This document shows, one piece after another, positions 57,204 to 64,000 of a stretch of DNA of 64,000 nucleotides. Source of the DNA: Brenneria sp. hezel4-2-4 (GTDB taxonomy: Bacteria; Pseudomonadota; Gammaproteobacteria; Enterobacterales; Enterobacteriaceae); assembly GCF_013155275.1 (NCBI RefSeq), contig NZ_JABJXS010000009.1, forward strand, positions 87,313-151,312. The letters are read 5' to 3'. The translations under genes and the position numbers were made by a program. Numbering within the stretch: the first letter of the stretch is position 1; every line of letters begins with the position of its first letter. The notes under the pieces are model-generated. The model worked only from the letters and a program-made list of their open reading frames with translations. It ran no database searches and was not told the origin of the DNA.

Positions 57204-58922
57204 TTAGCGAACAATATTTGTCAGCAGAAAATCGATGATTTCGCTGGTTTTAATCATTTGCTTTTCACCGCCGCGGCGGTTTTTATATTCAATCTCTTCA
57301 TTGTCCAGATTACGGTCGCCGATCACGATGGTGTGCGGTACGCCAATCAACTCCATATCGGCAAACATCACGCCCGGACGCTCTTTTCGATCATCCAGCA
57401 GCACTTCGATACCTTTTGCCCGTAATTGCTGATAGATATCTTCAGCGACTTCTTTCACGCGGAAAGATTTGTGCATGTTCATCGGCAAAATCGCCACGTG
57501 GAAAGGGGCGATAGCATCAGGCCAGATAATGCCGCGGTCATCGTGGTTTTGCTCAATGGCGGCGGCCACGACACGGGTGACGCCGATGCCATAGCAGCCC
57601 ATCAGCAGCGTCTGGTTACGCCCGTCTTCTCCCTGCACCGTGGCTTTCAGGGCCTCAGAATATTTGCTGCCCAATTGGAAAATATGGCCGACTTCAATAC
57701 CGCGTTTAATTTGCAGCGTGCCTTTTCCATCCGGGCTGGTATCTCCCTCCACAACGTTGCGAATATCCGCAACCAGCGGCAGAGCGACATCACGTCCCCA
57801 GTTGATGCCGAAATAGTGCTTGCCATCAATATTGGCGCCGGCGCCAAAATCACTGATTGCCGCAACGGTGCGGTCAATCACGACGGGGATCGGTAAATTA
57901 ACCGGCCCTAATGAACCTGGGCCTGCGCCCACCATCGCCCGGATCTCTTCTTCCGTGGCAAATGTCAGCGGACTGGCGACCATGGCGAGTTTTTCAGCTT
58001 TGACTTCATTCAGCTCATGATCGCCGCGTACCAGCAAAGCAACCAGTTTATGACCGCTCTCCTCCGTCGCTTTCACCAACAGCGTTTTCACCGTTTTCTC
58101 AACCGGCAGTTTGAATTGCTCCACCAGTTCAGCGATGGTTTTGGCATTCGGCGTATCAACCAGACGAAGTTCTTCGGTTGCTTCAGCACGGCCTAACTGT
58201 GGAGCAACGGCCTCTGCCAATTCAATATTCGCGGCATAGTCGGAACCGGTAGAGAAAACGATATCGTCTTCACCGCTGGCCGCCAGCACCTGGAATTCAT
58301 GGGAAGCATTACCGCCGATAGAGCCGGTATCAGCCTGAACGGCTCTGAAATCCAGATCCATACGGCTGAATATCTTACTGTAAGCGGCGTACATCGCATC
58401 GTATGTCGCCTGCAATGATTCCTGTGAAGTATGGAAAGAGTAGGCGTCTTTCATCAGGAACTCGCGGGAGCGCATCACGCCGAAGCGAGGCCGGACTTCA
58501 TCACGGAATTTGGTTTGAATCTGGAAAAAATTCAACGGCAATTGTTTATATGAACTGATTTCATTACGAATCAAATCGGTGATGACTTCTTCATGCGTTG
58601 GACCGAGCACGAATGGGCGTTCTCCGCGATCGACAAAGCGTAGCAGCTCTGGGCCGTATTCTTCCCAACGACCGCTTTCCACCCAAAGATCCGCCGGTTG
58701 AACGACGGGCATCGACACTTCGATCGCGCCGGCATTGTTCATTTCTTCGCGCACGATGGCTTCAACTTTTTTCAGAACCCGTAAGCCCGTTGGCAACCAG
58801 GTATAAAGGCCGGAGGCCAGTTTGCGGATCATTCCGGCCCGGAGCATCAGCTGATGGCTGATAACTTCCGCATCGGCAGGCGTCTCCTTCAGGGTGGAGA
58901 GCAGATATTGGCTAGTACGCAT
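57204..58922 (-). CDS. proS: Prolyl-tRNA synthetase
   Basis: Class II synthetase charging tRNA(Pro). 572 residues, the E. coli length. Motif 1 [21 protein letters not shown] helix ([16 protein letters not shown]) , motif 2 [32 protein letters not shown], the YbaK-like editing insertion (about 224-407, [29 protein letters not shown]), motif 3 [17 protein letters not shown], and the anticodon-binding domain with [20 protein letters not shown]. Confidence 0.97.
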   Translation of the reverse strand: MRTSQYLLSTLKETPADAEVISHQLMLRAGMIRKLASGLYTWLPTGLRVLKKVEAIVREEMNNAGAIEVSMPVVQPADLWVESGRWEEYGPELLRFVDRGERPFVLGPTHEEVITDLIRNEISSYKQLPLNFFQIQTKFRDEVRPRFGVMRSREFLMKDAYSFHTSQESLQATYDAMYAAYSKIFSRMDLDFRAVQADTGSIGGNASHEFQVLAASGEDDIVFSTGSDYAANIELAEAVAPQLGRAEATEELRLVDTPNAKTIAELVEQFKLPVEKTVKTLLVKATEESGHKLVALLVRGDHELNEVKAEKLAMVASPLTFATEEEIRAMVGAGPGSLGPVNLPIPVVIDRTVAAISDFGAGANIDGKHYFGINWGRDVALPLVADIRNVVEGDTSPDGKGTLQIKRGIEVGHIFQLGSKYSEALKATVQGEDGRNQTLLMGCYGIGVTRVVAAAIEQNHDDRGIIWPDAIAPFHVAILPMNMHKSFRVKEVAEDIYQQLRAKGIEVLLDDRKERPGVMFADMELIGVPHTIVIGDRNLDNEEIEYKNRRGGEKQMIKTSEIIDFLLTNIVR

Positions 58923-59069
58923 GGTGTTTTAAGTTCCGTCAGAACGAAAAATGGCATCAGGCTGCGGTGCAGCCGAAGACATAAAAAGTGGCTTAGTTTA
59001 TCAGTGTGGGCCGTTCGTCAAAAGAGAGTCAGAAGAATTTTATGGCCGCAGGCGTCGTAAGCGTGGTTA

Positions 59070-59105
59070 AAAAACGTTTTTTATGGCGGGTTGTCCCTGG
59101 CTGCC
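59070..59105. repeat. Partial copy of the folB-uppP repeat at the 3' end of trmO
   Basis: The string CGTTTTTTATGGCGGGTTGTCCCTGGCTGCC closely matches the start of the 76-bp units at 1033-1184, in the same orientation. It supplies the stop codon and about the last seven codons of trmO. Confidence 0.65.
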
Positions 59106-59824
59106 GGCTTTCGAGCAGCGATTGTTTCGAGACATAACACTTCGGTGCGTTGCGCAGACACCCGCCAGCGCACATTGAATTCCAGCAGTGAAACGGCATA
59201 TTCCCGCTCGATATCCTCGTCTTTGCGATAAGCCGGGCGCGGATCCTGAGCCAAAACCTGGGTAATGAAACGTCTTAAATGGGGATATTTTCCCTGATAT
59301 CCGATCATTTGCTGTTCCGCCAAAGAGGAGAAAACCACCGCCATTTCGGCGCGTGGGGGCGACTGTGCAAAACCAGCCAGTGCGTGAGGCTGACTTTCGG
59401 CAAAGGGCAGATAGGGCTTGATATCAATAACTGGCGTTCCGTCGACAAGATCGAGGCTTCCCAGTTCCAGCGTTACCGCGTTTCCTTTGGCATGGATCTT
59501 TTTCAACTCAACCAACGACATGCCGACGGGATTGGGCCGGAAAGTCGAACGTGTGGCAAAAACGCCCATGCGCGCATTCCCGCCTAATCGAGGAGGACGA
59601 ACGGTGGGACGCCAGCCGCTTTCCATCGTTTGATGGAAAATGAACAGGATCCAAATATGGCTGAATTCAGCGAGCCCGCGCACGCATTCCGCCTGGTTAT
59701 AGGGCGGTAATAACCGGAGTTCTCCTCCACCGTCTTCAATCAGCCCCGGCTGCCGCGGAATGGCGAATTTTTCTTTATAGGGCGAGCGGATAACACCGAT
59801 CTGATTGAAAACAAATTGGCTCAT
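59081..59824 (-). CDS. trmO: tRNA (adenine(37)-N6)-methyltransferase TrmO
   Basis: SAM-dependent N6-methylation of t6A37 in tRNA(Thr). 247 residues, about 12 more than in E. coli. N-terminal TsaA domain FNQIGVIRSPYKEKFAIPRQPGL, FHQTMESGWRPTVRPPRLGG, GVFATRSTFRPNPVGMS, LDLVDGTPVIDIKPYLPF; the C-terminal domain has AQDPRPAYRK and FNVRWRV. ATG 59824 overlaps the rcsF stop (ATGA). The tail from LCLETIAARKPAARDNPP is not family-like and comes in part from an inserted repeat. Confidence 0.93.
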   Translation of the reverse strand: MSQFVFNQIGVIRSPYKEKFAIPRQPGLIEDGGGELRLLPPYNQAECVRGLAEFSHIWILFIFHQTMESGWRPTVRPPRLGGNARMGVFATRSTFRPNPVGMSLVELKKIHAKGNAVTLELGSLDLVDGTPVIDIKPYLPFAESQPHALAGFAQSPPRAEMAVVFSSLAEQQMIGYQGKYPHLRRFITQVLAQDPRPAYRKDEDIEREYAVSLLEFNVRWRVSAQRTEVLCLETIAARKPAARDNPP

Positions 59825-60234
59825 TGAGCAGAAACTTTCAATGCCGTGCCCTGACAGACGGCCTGACGATAGCAGCCGGCGACTTCGCTGATAATCTGGC
59901 ATTCATGAAGCAGAACGGCGTTGGCTTTCATGGCGGATGCGCGATTCTGCATTCTTTTACGGGCATTGGCCAGGTTTGGCGGCGCGTCCTGAGCGCTTAC
60001 CTGACAAGATGAGCCGGAGACTTCGCCCATATCGCGGAACGGTTTGCCCACCAGTTCTTCAGCGCTTTTATATAATACTGCGGGCGTTGCAGGACGAGGA
60101 ACCGGCTTGGGTTTGGTAACCAGCTCGTTTTTTGATTCATTGACGGGCTGTCGAGGCTCGGGAGCTGGGGACTTCTGCAATAGGGAACATCCTGTCAGCG
60201 ATATTGCCAACAGCATAAGAGGTAGAGCGCGCAT
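59821..60234 (-). CDS. rcsF: Outer membrane stress sensor lipoprotein RcsF
   Basis: Senses envelope and peptidoglycan damage and triggers the Rcs phosphorelay that controls capsule, motility and virulence. 137 residues (E. coli 134). Lipobox ISLTGCS with lipid Cys16; a Pro/Lys-rich extended linker about 22-52; globular domain with four cysteines (77, 112, 121, 127) that form the two disulfides known in the family. Coupled to trmO by a 4-base overlap. Confidence 0.95.
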   Translation of the reverse strand: MRALPLMLLAISLTGCSLLQKSPAPEPRQPVNESKNELVTKPKPVPRPATPAVLYKSAEELVGKPFRDMGEVSGSSCQVSAQDAPPNLANARKRMQNRASAMKANAVLLHECQIISEVAGCYRQAVCQGTALKVSAQ

Positions 60235-60297
60235 AAAATTTCCTCTGCTTTTTCTTTAAAGAGCGGATATTGAAGCAAGCTATTGCACAAATAACAA

Positions 60298-60315
60298 GAC
60301 GGGCCGTAGCCCGTC
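60298..60315 (-). terminator. Terminator of the metNIQ operon
   Basis: GACGGGC (60298-60304) pairs with GCCCGTC (60309-60315) around CGTA; the minus strand continues TTGTTATTTG. Lies 37 bp past the metQ stop. Confidence 0.7.
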
Positions 60316-60351
60316 TCAGTGATATATTTTACAAAAGTGATAATAACGAAC

Positions 60352-61167
60352 TTACCAGCCTTTAACCGCACCGCCGTTAAAGATTTTGTTGGCCGCTTCG
60401 TTCACTTCATCTGATTGATAAGCCTGAACGAATTTTTTCACATTTTCAGCGTCTTTATTATCTTCGCGTGAAACCAGCAGATTCACATAAGGAGAATCTT
60501 TTTCTTCGACAAATAAACCATCTTTGGTGGGCGTCAGGTTAATTTGGCTGGCATAAGTGGTGTTGATGATAGCCAATGCGATCTGCGCATCATCCAGTGA
60601 GCGTGGCAACTGCGGTGCTTCCAACTCGACCAGCTTAAGATTTTTGGGATTTTCAGTCACATCCAGAACAGTCGGTAACAGGCCGACATTGTCTTTCAGT
60701 TTAATCAGCCCGACTTTTTGCAGCAGCAGCAAAGAGCGGCCCAGATTGGTCGGATCGTTTGGCAGCGCGACCTGAGCGCCATCCTGCAACTCATCCAGCG
60801 CGTTTATTTTCTTTGAATAACCGGCAATGGGGTAAACGAAGCTGTTGCCAACGGAGACCAACTTATAACCACGATCTTTAATTTGTTGATCCAGATAAGG
60901 TTTGTGCTGGAAAGCATTCAGATCGATATCGCCTTTGCTCAATGCTTCATTGGGCAGCACATAATCATTAAACGTGACTAACTCGACATCCAAACCGTAT
61001 TTATCTTTTGCAACTTTTTGAGCCACTTCGGCGACTTGTTGCTCCGCGCCAACGATGACGCCCACTTTAATATGATTCGGATCTTTCTCTTCCTGACCAC
61101 ATCCCGCCAACGCCAGCGCGCCGATCAATGCGCCGATGGTCGCAATGGATTTCAATTTAATCGCCAT
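60352..61167 (-). CDS. metQ: Methionine ABC transporter substrate-binding lipoprotein MetQ
   Basis: Binds L- and D-methionine in the periplasm. 271 residues. Lipoprotein signal with LALAGCGQ (Cys near 23), then the NlpA fold: KVGVIVGAEQQVAEVAQ, VTFNDYVLPNEALSKGDIDLNAFQHKPYLDQQ, ALPNDPTNLGRSLLLLQ and NPKNLKLVELEAPQLPRSLDD. Third gene of metN-metI-metQ. Confidence 0.96.
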   Translation of the reverse strand: MAIKLKSIATIGALIGALALAGCGQEEKDPNHIKVGVIVGAEQQVAEVAQKVAKDKYGLDVELVTFNDYVLPNEALSKGDIDLNAFQHKPYLDQQIKDRGYKLVSVGNSFVYPIAGYSKKINALDELQDGAQVALPNDPTNLGRSLLLLQKVGLIKLKDNVGLLPTVLDVTENPKNLKLVELEAPQLPRSLDDAQIALAIINTTYASQINLTPTKDGLFVEEKDSPYVNLLVSREDNKDAENVKKFVQAYQSDEVNEAANKIFNGGAVKGW

Positions 61168-61230
61168 ATCCTTACCCCTATATAAAGTCTTTATGGCATG
61201 GGCGTAGACAGCCCATGCATGTTTTAACGC

Positions 61231-61884
61231 TTACTTATGCGTGACGGCTTTTACTATCCGATCGCCGCAGAATTGAATCAGATAAACCAGAATAACCAGC
61301 AATATTAATACCGTATTCATGACCGTCGCGTTATAACCAATATAACCATACTGATAACCAATTTGACCTAAGCCCCCGGCGCCAACGGCTCCGCCCATAG
61401 CAGAATAGCCTACCAGCGTGATAAGCGTGATGGTTGCGGCATTAATCAGGCCCGGCAGCGCTTCCGGCAACAGTATTTTCCTGATGATTTGCATGGGGGT
61501 GGCGCCCATCGCTCGCGACGCTTCAATCAGGCCGGTTGGAATTTCCAGCAGGGCGTTCTCGACCATGCGGGCGATAAAAGGCGCGGCGCCGACGGTGAGC
61601 GGAACGATCGCCGCTTGCAGACCGATGGATGTGCCGACGATGATGCGGGTAAAGGGGATCATCCAGACCAGCAGAATAATAAAAGGTATGGAGCGGAAAA
61701 TATTCACCAGGGCGGAAAGACTCCGGTAAAGTTTAGGGTTGGCGATAATTTGCCCCGGCCGGGTGGTGTAAAGCAGCACGCCGACCGGCAAACCCAGTAC
61801 AAAACCAAAAAAGCCGGAAACCAATGTCATTGCCACGGTTTCCCACACGCCGCGGGCCATTAGCCACATCATGGCTTCAGACAT
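61231..61884 (-). CDS. metI: Methionine ABC transporter permease MetI
   Basis: Inner-membrane channel subunit; 217 residues with five helices. Typical MetI features: [18 protein letters not shown] near 64-81 and the EAA loop [27 protein letters not shown] near 117-143. Its start overlaps the metN stop by 8 bp. Confidence 0.96.
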   Translation of the reverse strand: MSEAMMWLMARGVWETVAMTLVSGFFGFVLGLPVGVLLYTTRPGQIIANPKLYRSLSALVNIFRSIPFIILLVWMIPFTRIIVGTSIGLQAAIVPLTVGAAPFIARMVENALLEIPTGLIEASRAMGATPMQIIRKILLPEALPGLINAATITLITLVGYSAMGGAVGAGGLGQIGYQYGYIGYNATVMNTVLILLVILVYLIQFCGDRIVKAVTHK

Positions 61885-62908
61885 AACCTAACACCTCAAC
61901 ATTTGTATGGTGATCCTGTAGAAATTGTATCGCCGCCGACGTATCCGCTTCCTGCCCGTGCATTTCCGCCAGCATGATGCCGAATTTAACGCCGCCGGCG
62001 TAATCCATTTGCGCGCTGATAATATTGTTATTGATGTTGAAACGCCGGGCGACTTCAGACAGCAGCGGGGCATCCACGGACTGGCCGGTGAATTCCATAC
62101 GCAACAACGGCACGCTGCCTTCCCGCTGCGTCGGCGTCAGACGGGCAACATAGTCGTCGGGGATGTCCAGATGCAGCGTTGACTGAATGAATTTCTGCGC
62201 CAAGGGGGTTTTGGGATGCGAAAATAGTTGTCCTACCGTGTCCTGCTCAATCAGACGTCCGCCGCTGATTACCGCAACCTGATCGCAAATGCGCTTTACC
62301 ACATCCATTTCGTGAGTGATCAATAGAATCGTCAGATTCAGCCGGCGGTTGATATCTTTGAGTAACGCCAGAATGGAGCGGGTTGTCGCGGGATCCAGTG
62401 CGCTGGTTGCTTCGTCGCATAATAAAACTTTTGGATTACTGGCCAATGCCCGGGCGATAGCCACCCGCTGCTTTTGTCCGCCGGACAGGTTGGCTGGATA
62501 AGCGTCGTGCTTGTCTGACAAATCGACTAAATCCAGTAATTCGTTTACCCGGCGCGTAATCTCTGCTTTTGGGGTGTTATCAAGTTCAAGCGGCAGGGCG
62601 ATATTGCCAAAAACCGTGCGGGAGGAGAGCAAATTAAAATGTTGAAAAATCATCCCGATCTGACGACGAGCCTGAGTCAACTGGCTTTCTGAAAGCTGAG
62701 TCAGCTCCTGTCCATCAACCAGCACCGAACCTTCGGTTGGGCGCTCCAGTAAATTGACGCACCGAATCAGCGTGCTTTTGCCTGCGCCTGATGCGCCGAT
62801 GACGCCATAGATTTGCCCGGCGGGAACATGAAGGCTGACATCCGCAAGGGCGGTAATTGCTTGACCGTTTTGCTGGAAAACCTTGGTAATATTAGAAAGT
62901 TCAATCAT
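61877..62908 (-). CDS. metN: Methionine ABC transporter ATP-binding protein MetN
   Basis: Powers methionine import. 343 residues, the E. coli length. Walker [13 protein letters not shown] near 38-49, signature [16 protein letters not shown] near 140, Walker [14 protein letters not shown], then a C-terminal NIL domain (about 255-343) that binds methionine and inhibits transport. First gene of the operon, with met boxes upstream at 62972-62995. Confidence 0.97.
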   Translation of the reverse strand: MIELSNITKVFQQNGQAITALADVSLHVPAGQIYGVIGASGAGKSTLIRCVNLLERPTEGSVLVDGQELTQLSESQLTQARRQIGMIFQHFNLLSSRTVFGNIALPLELDNTPKAEITRRVNELLDLVDLSDKHDAYPANLSGGQKQRVAIARALASNPKVLLCDEATSALDPATTRSILALLKDINRRLNLTILLITHEMDVVKRICDQVAVISGGRLIEQDTVGQLFSHPKTPLAQKFIQSTLHLDIPDDYVARLTPTQREGSVPLLRMEFTGQSVDAPLLSEVARRFNINNNIISAQMDYAGGVKFGIMLAEMHGQEADTSAAIQFLQDHHTNVEVLGYV

Positions 62909-62971
62909 ATTTTTTATTGTAAGCGCCTATGGCTGGATAAATCCGATTTTATTCCATCAGAAATAGTAGTT

Positions 62972-62995
62972 GGATGTTAGGGAGTCTAGACGTCC
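62972..62995 (-). promoter_or_regulatory. MetJ operator (tandem met boxes) upstream of metN
   Basis: Adjacent 8-mers GGATGTTA, GGGAGTCT and AGACGTCC compared with consensus AGACGTCT match 4, 5 and 7 of 8 positions. MetJ needs at least two neighbouring boxes. Located 64-87 bp upstream of the metN start, as in E. coli. Confidence 0.7.
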
Positions 62996-63088
62996 GAGTC
63001 AATTGGGATCGTCATTACCTGAACATTCTCTCTGGCAATAAAAACATGCGATACTAACCGACAATTTACGCCATCGGGAGCAAAGTAA

Positions 63089-63652
63089 GTGGCACAAAGT
63101 GTTCCAGCAGTTTTTCTTGATCGTGACGGTACGATCAATATCGATCATGGTTATGTACATGAAATCGATCAATTCCAATTTATTGAGGGCGTCATTGATG
63201 GCATGCGCGAACTAAAAAACATGGGGTTCGCGTTAGTGTTGGTGACCAATCAATCAGGTATTGCCCGCGGTAAGTTTACTGAAGATCAGTTTATGCAACT
63301 GACGGAGTGGATGGATTGGTCTCTGGCCGATCGTGGCGTGGATTTGGATGGCATCTATTTCTGCCCGCATCATCCCGATCAAGGCAGTGAAGAGTATCGA
63401 CAGGTTTGTGACTGTCGAAAACCCGAGCCCGGAATGCTGCTTTCCGCACAGCGTCATCTGAATATCGATATGGCCGCGTCCTATATGGTTGGCGATAAAG
63501 TAGAAGATATGCAGGCCGCGGTTGCCGCAGGCGTAGGGACAAAAATTCTGGTGCGTACCGGCAAACCGATAACCGAACTGGGGGAATCTCTGGCTGATGG
63601 CATTATCAATAGCCTGGCTGAATTACCGCAGTGGATAAAAAAGCGCATTTAA
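63089..63652 (+). CDS. gmhB: D-glycero-beta-D-manno-heptose 1,7-bisphosphate 7-phosphatase
   Basis: HAD phosphatase between the two HldE reactions in ADP-heptose synthesis. 187 residues. Catalytic FLDRDGTIN at 9-17, TNQSGIARG, a structural zinc site from CPHHP and CDCRKPEPG, and [12 protein letters not shown]. Starts at GTG 63089 with GGGAG eight bases upstream. Divergent from metN and followed by an rRNA operon, as in E. coli (rrnH). Confidence 0.96.
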   Translation: MAQSVPAVFLDRDGTINIDHGYVHEIDQFQFIEGVIDGMRELKNMGFALVLVTNQSGIARGKFTEDQFMQLTEWMDWSLADRGVDLDGIYFCPHHPDQGSEEYRQVCDCRKPEPGMLLSAQRHLNIDMAASYMVGDKVEDMQAAVAAGVGTKILVRTGKPITELGESLADGIINSLAELPQWIKKRI

Positions 63653-63704
63653 TCGACCAGATGAATGAAAGTTGCGCAAACAGTAGAAAGTTCGAGATAT
63701 TTGC

Positions 63705-63732
63705 TTGCGCTTCTGAATCGGCCCCCTATAAT
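63705..63732 (+). promoter_or_regulatory. rrn P1 promoter
   Basis: -35 TTGCGC (63705-63710), 16-bp spacer, -10 TATAAT (63727-63732), followed by the GC-rich discriminator GCGCCTCC of stringently controlled rRNA P1 promoters. Upstream A/T-rich bases may act as UP element or Fis sites. Confidence 0.88.
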
Positions 63733-63812
63733 GCGCCTCCATCGACACGGCGCTGTGAAGTAAATCACATACTAGCCGGTGAAGAAGAAAGGGAAAACGG
63801 TTAAAATAAACG

Positions 63813-63840
63813 TTGACTCTGCAAGAGGAACGCGTAATAT
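63813..63840 (+). promoter_or_regulatory. rrn P2 promoter
   Basis: -35 TTGACT (63813-63818), 16-bp spacer, -10 TAATAT (63835-63840), then ACGCCACC. About 108 bp downstream of P1, the usual rrn spacing. Confidence 0.85.
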
Positions 63841-64000
63841 ACGCCACCTCGCGTTAGCGGCTCAGGCCACAGCGCACTGCTCTTTAACAATTTAATCAGA
63901 CAATCTGTGTGGGCACTCACAAGACAATATCGGCAAACGATATAAAAAAGTCTTGAAGAGTGACTGACAGTAAATTCATTACGAATAAACAGTTATTAAT
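63841..64000 (+). other. rRNA operon leader with boxA antitermination site
   Basis: TGCTCTTTAACA (63878-63889) is the boxA element bound by NusB/NusE, followed by TTTAATCAGACAATCTGTGTGGGCACT as in enterobacterial rrn leaders. The window ends before the 16S rRNA gene itself. Confidence 0.9.

Overview
This window is a chromosomal segment of a plant-associated gammaproteobacterium of the order Enterobacterales. Gene order and protein sequences fit the soft-rot and tree-canker family Pectobacteriaceae (Brenneria, Pectobacterium, Dickeya and relatives). Support comes from E. coli-like neighbourhoods (plsY/folB-uppP-cca-ygiM-ygiF-glnE-hldE; barA-rlmD-relA-mazG-pyrG-eno; queE, queD, cysJIH; cysDNC-ftsB-ispDF-truD-pcm-nlpD-rpoS; rcsF-trmO; metNIQ-gmhB-rrn) interleaved with a rhamnogalacturonan locus (rhiT-rhiN) typical of pectin degraders. 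The genus is inference from memory of gene order; no search was run.

Layout. 1-12.5 kb: housekeeping genes for phospholipid, folate, undecaprenyl phosphate recycling, tRNA CCA addition, glutamine synthetase control and LPS heptose, followed by a ligA-DUF3820 pair that usually sits next to zipA. 12.5-14.5 kb: a FlxA-like protein and an Aer-like chemoreceptor. 15-21.5 kb: a complete galactarate pathway, garD diverging from garP-garL-garR-garK. 21.5-32.3 kb: barA, rlmD, relA, mazG, pyrG, eno, with a phage-type repeat in the relA-mazG gap. 32.6-33.9 kb: an A/T-rich insert with a two-gene operon encoding an adenylate isopentenyltransferase (cytokinin synthesis) and an unrecognised partner. 34.3-37 kb: rhiT-rhiN. 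37-39.4 kb: a periplasmic metallo-beta-lactamase-fold protein, queE and queD. 39.8-48.7 kb: sulfate assimilation (cysJIH, then cysG-cysDNC). 48.7-51.2 kb: a polar amino acid ABC transporter. 51.4-57.1 kb: ftsB-ispD-ispF-truD-[surE remnant]-pcm-nlpD-rpoS. 57.2-63.7 kb: proS, rcsF-trmO, metNIQ, gmhB. 63.7-64 kb: promoters and leader of an rRNA operon whose 16S gene lies beyond the window.

How it works together. The plant-facing functions are galactarate use (an oxidation product of plant galacturonate), rhamnogalacturonan oligomer uptake and cleavage, and probable cytokinin production, beside global regulators that matter in plant pathogens (BarA, RelA, RpoS, RcsF). The cysJIH and cysGDNC operons make APS, PAPS, sulfite, sulfide and the siroheme that CysI needs.

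Most notable: the ipt operon with ATGA translational coupling, inserted between eno and rhiTN; deletion of nearly all of surE, leaving a C-terminal scar that still overlaps pcm; a displaced ligA; a 76-bp tandem repeat with a related copy that forms the 3' end of trmO; an Ash/Icd-like repeat between relA and mazG; and a 28-bp tandem repeat upstream of queD/cysJ.
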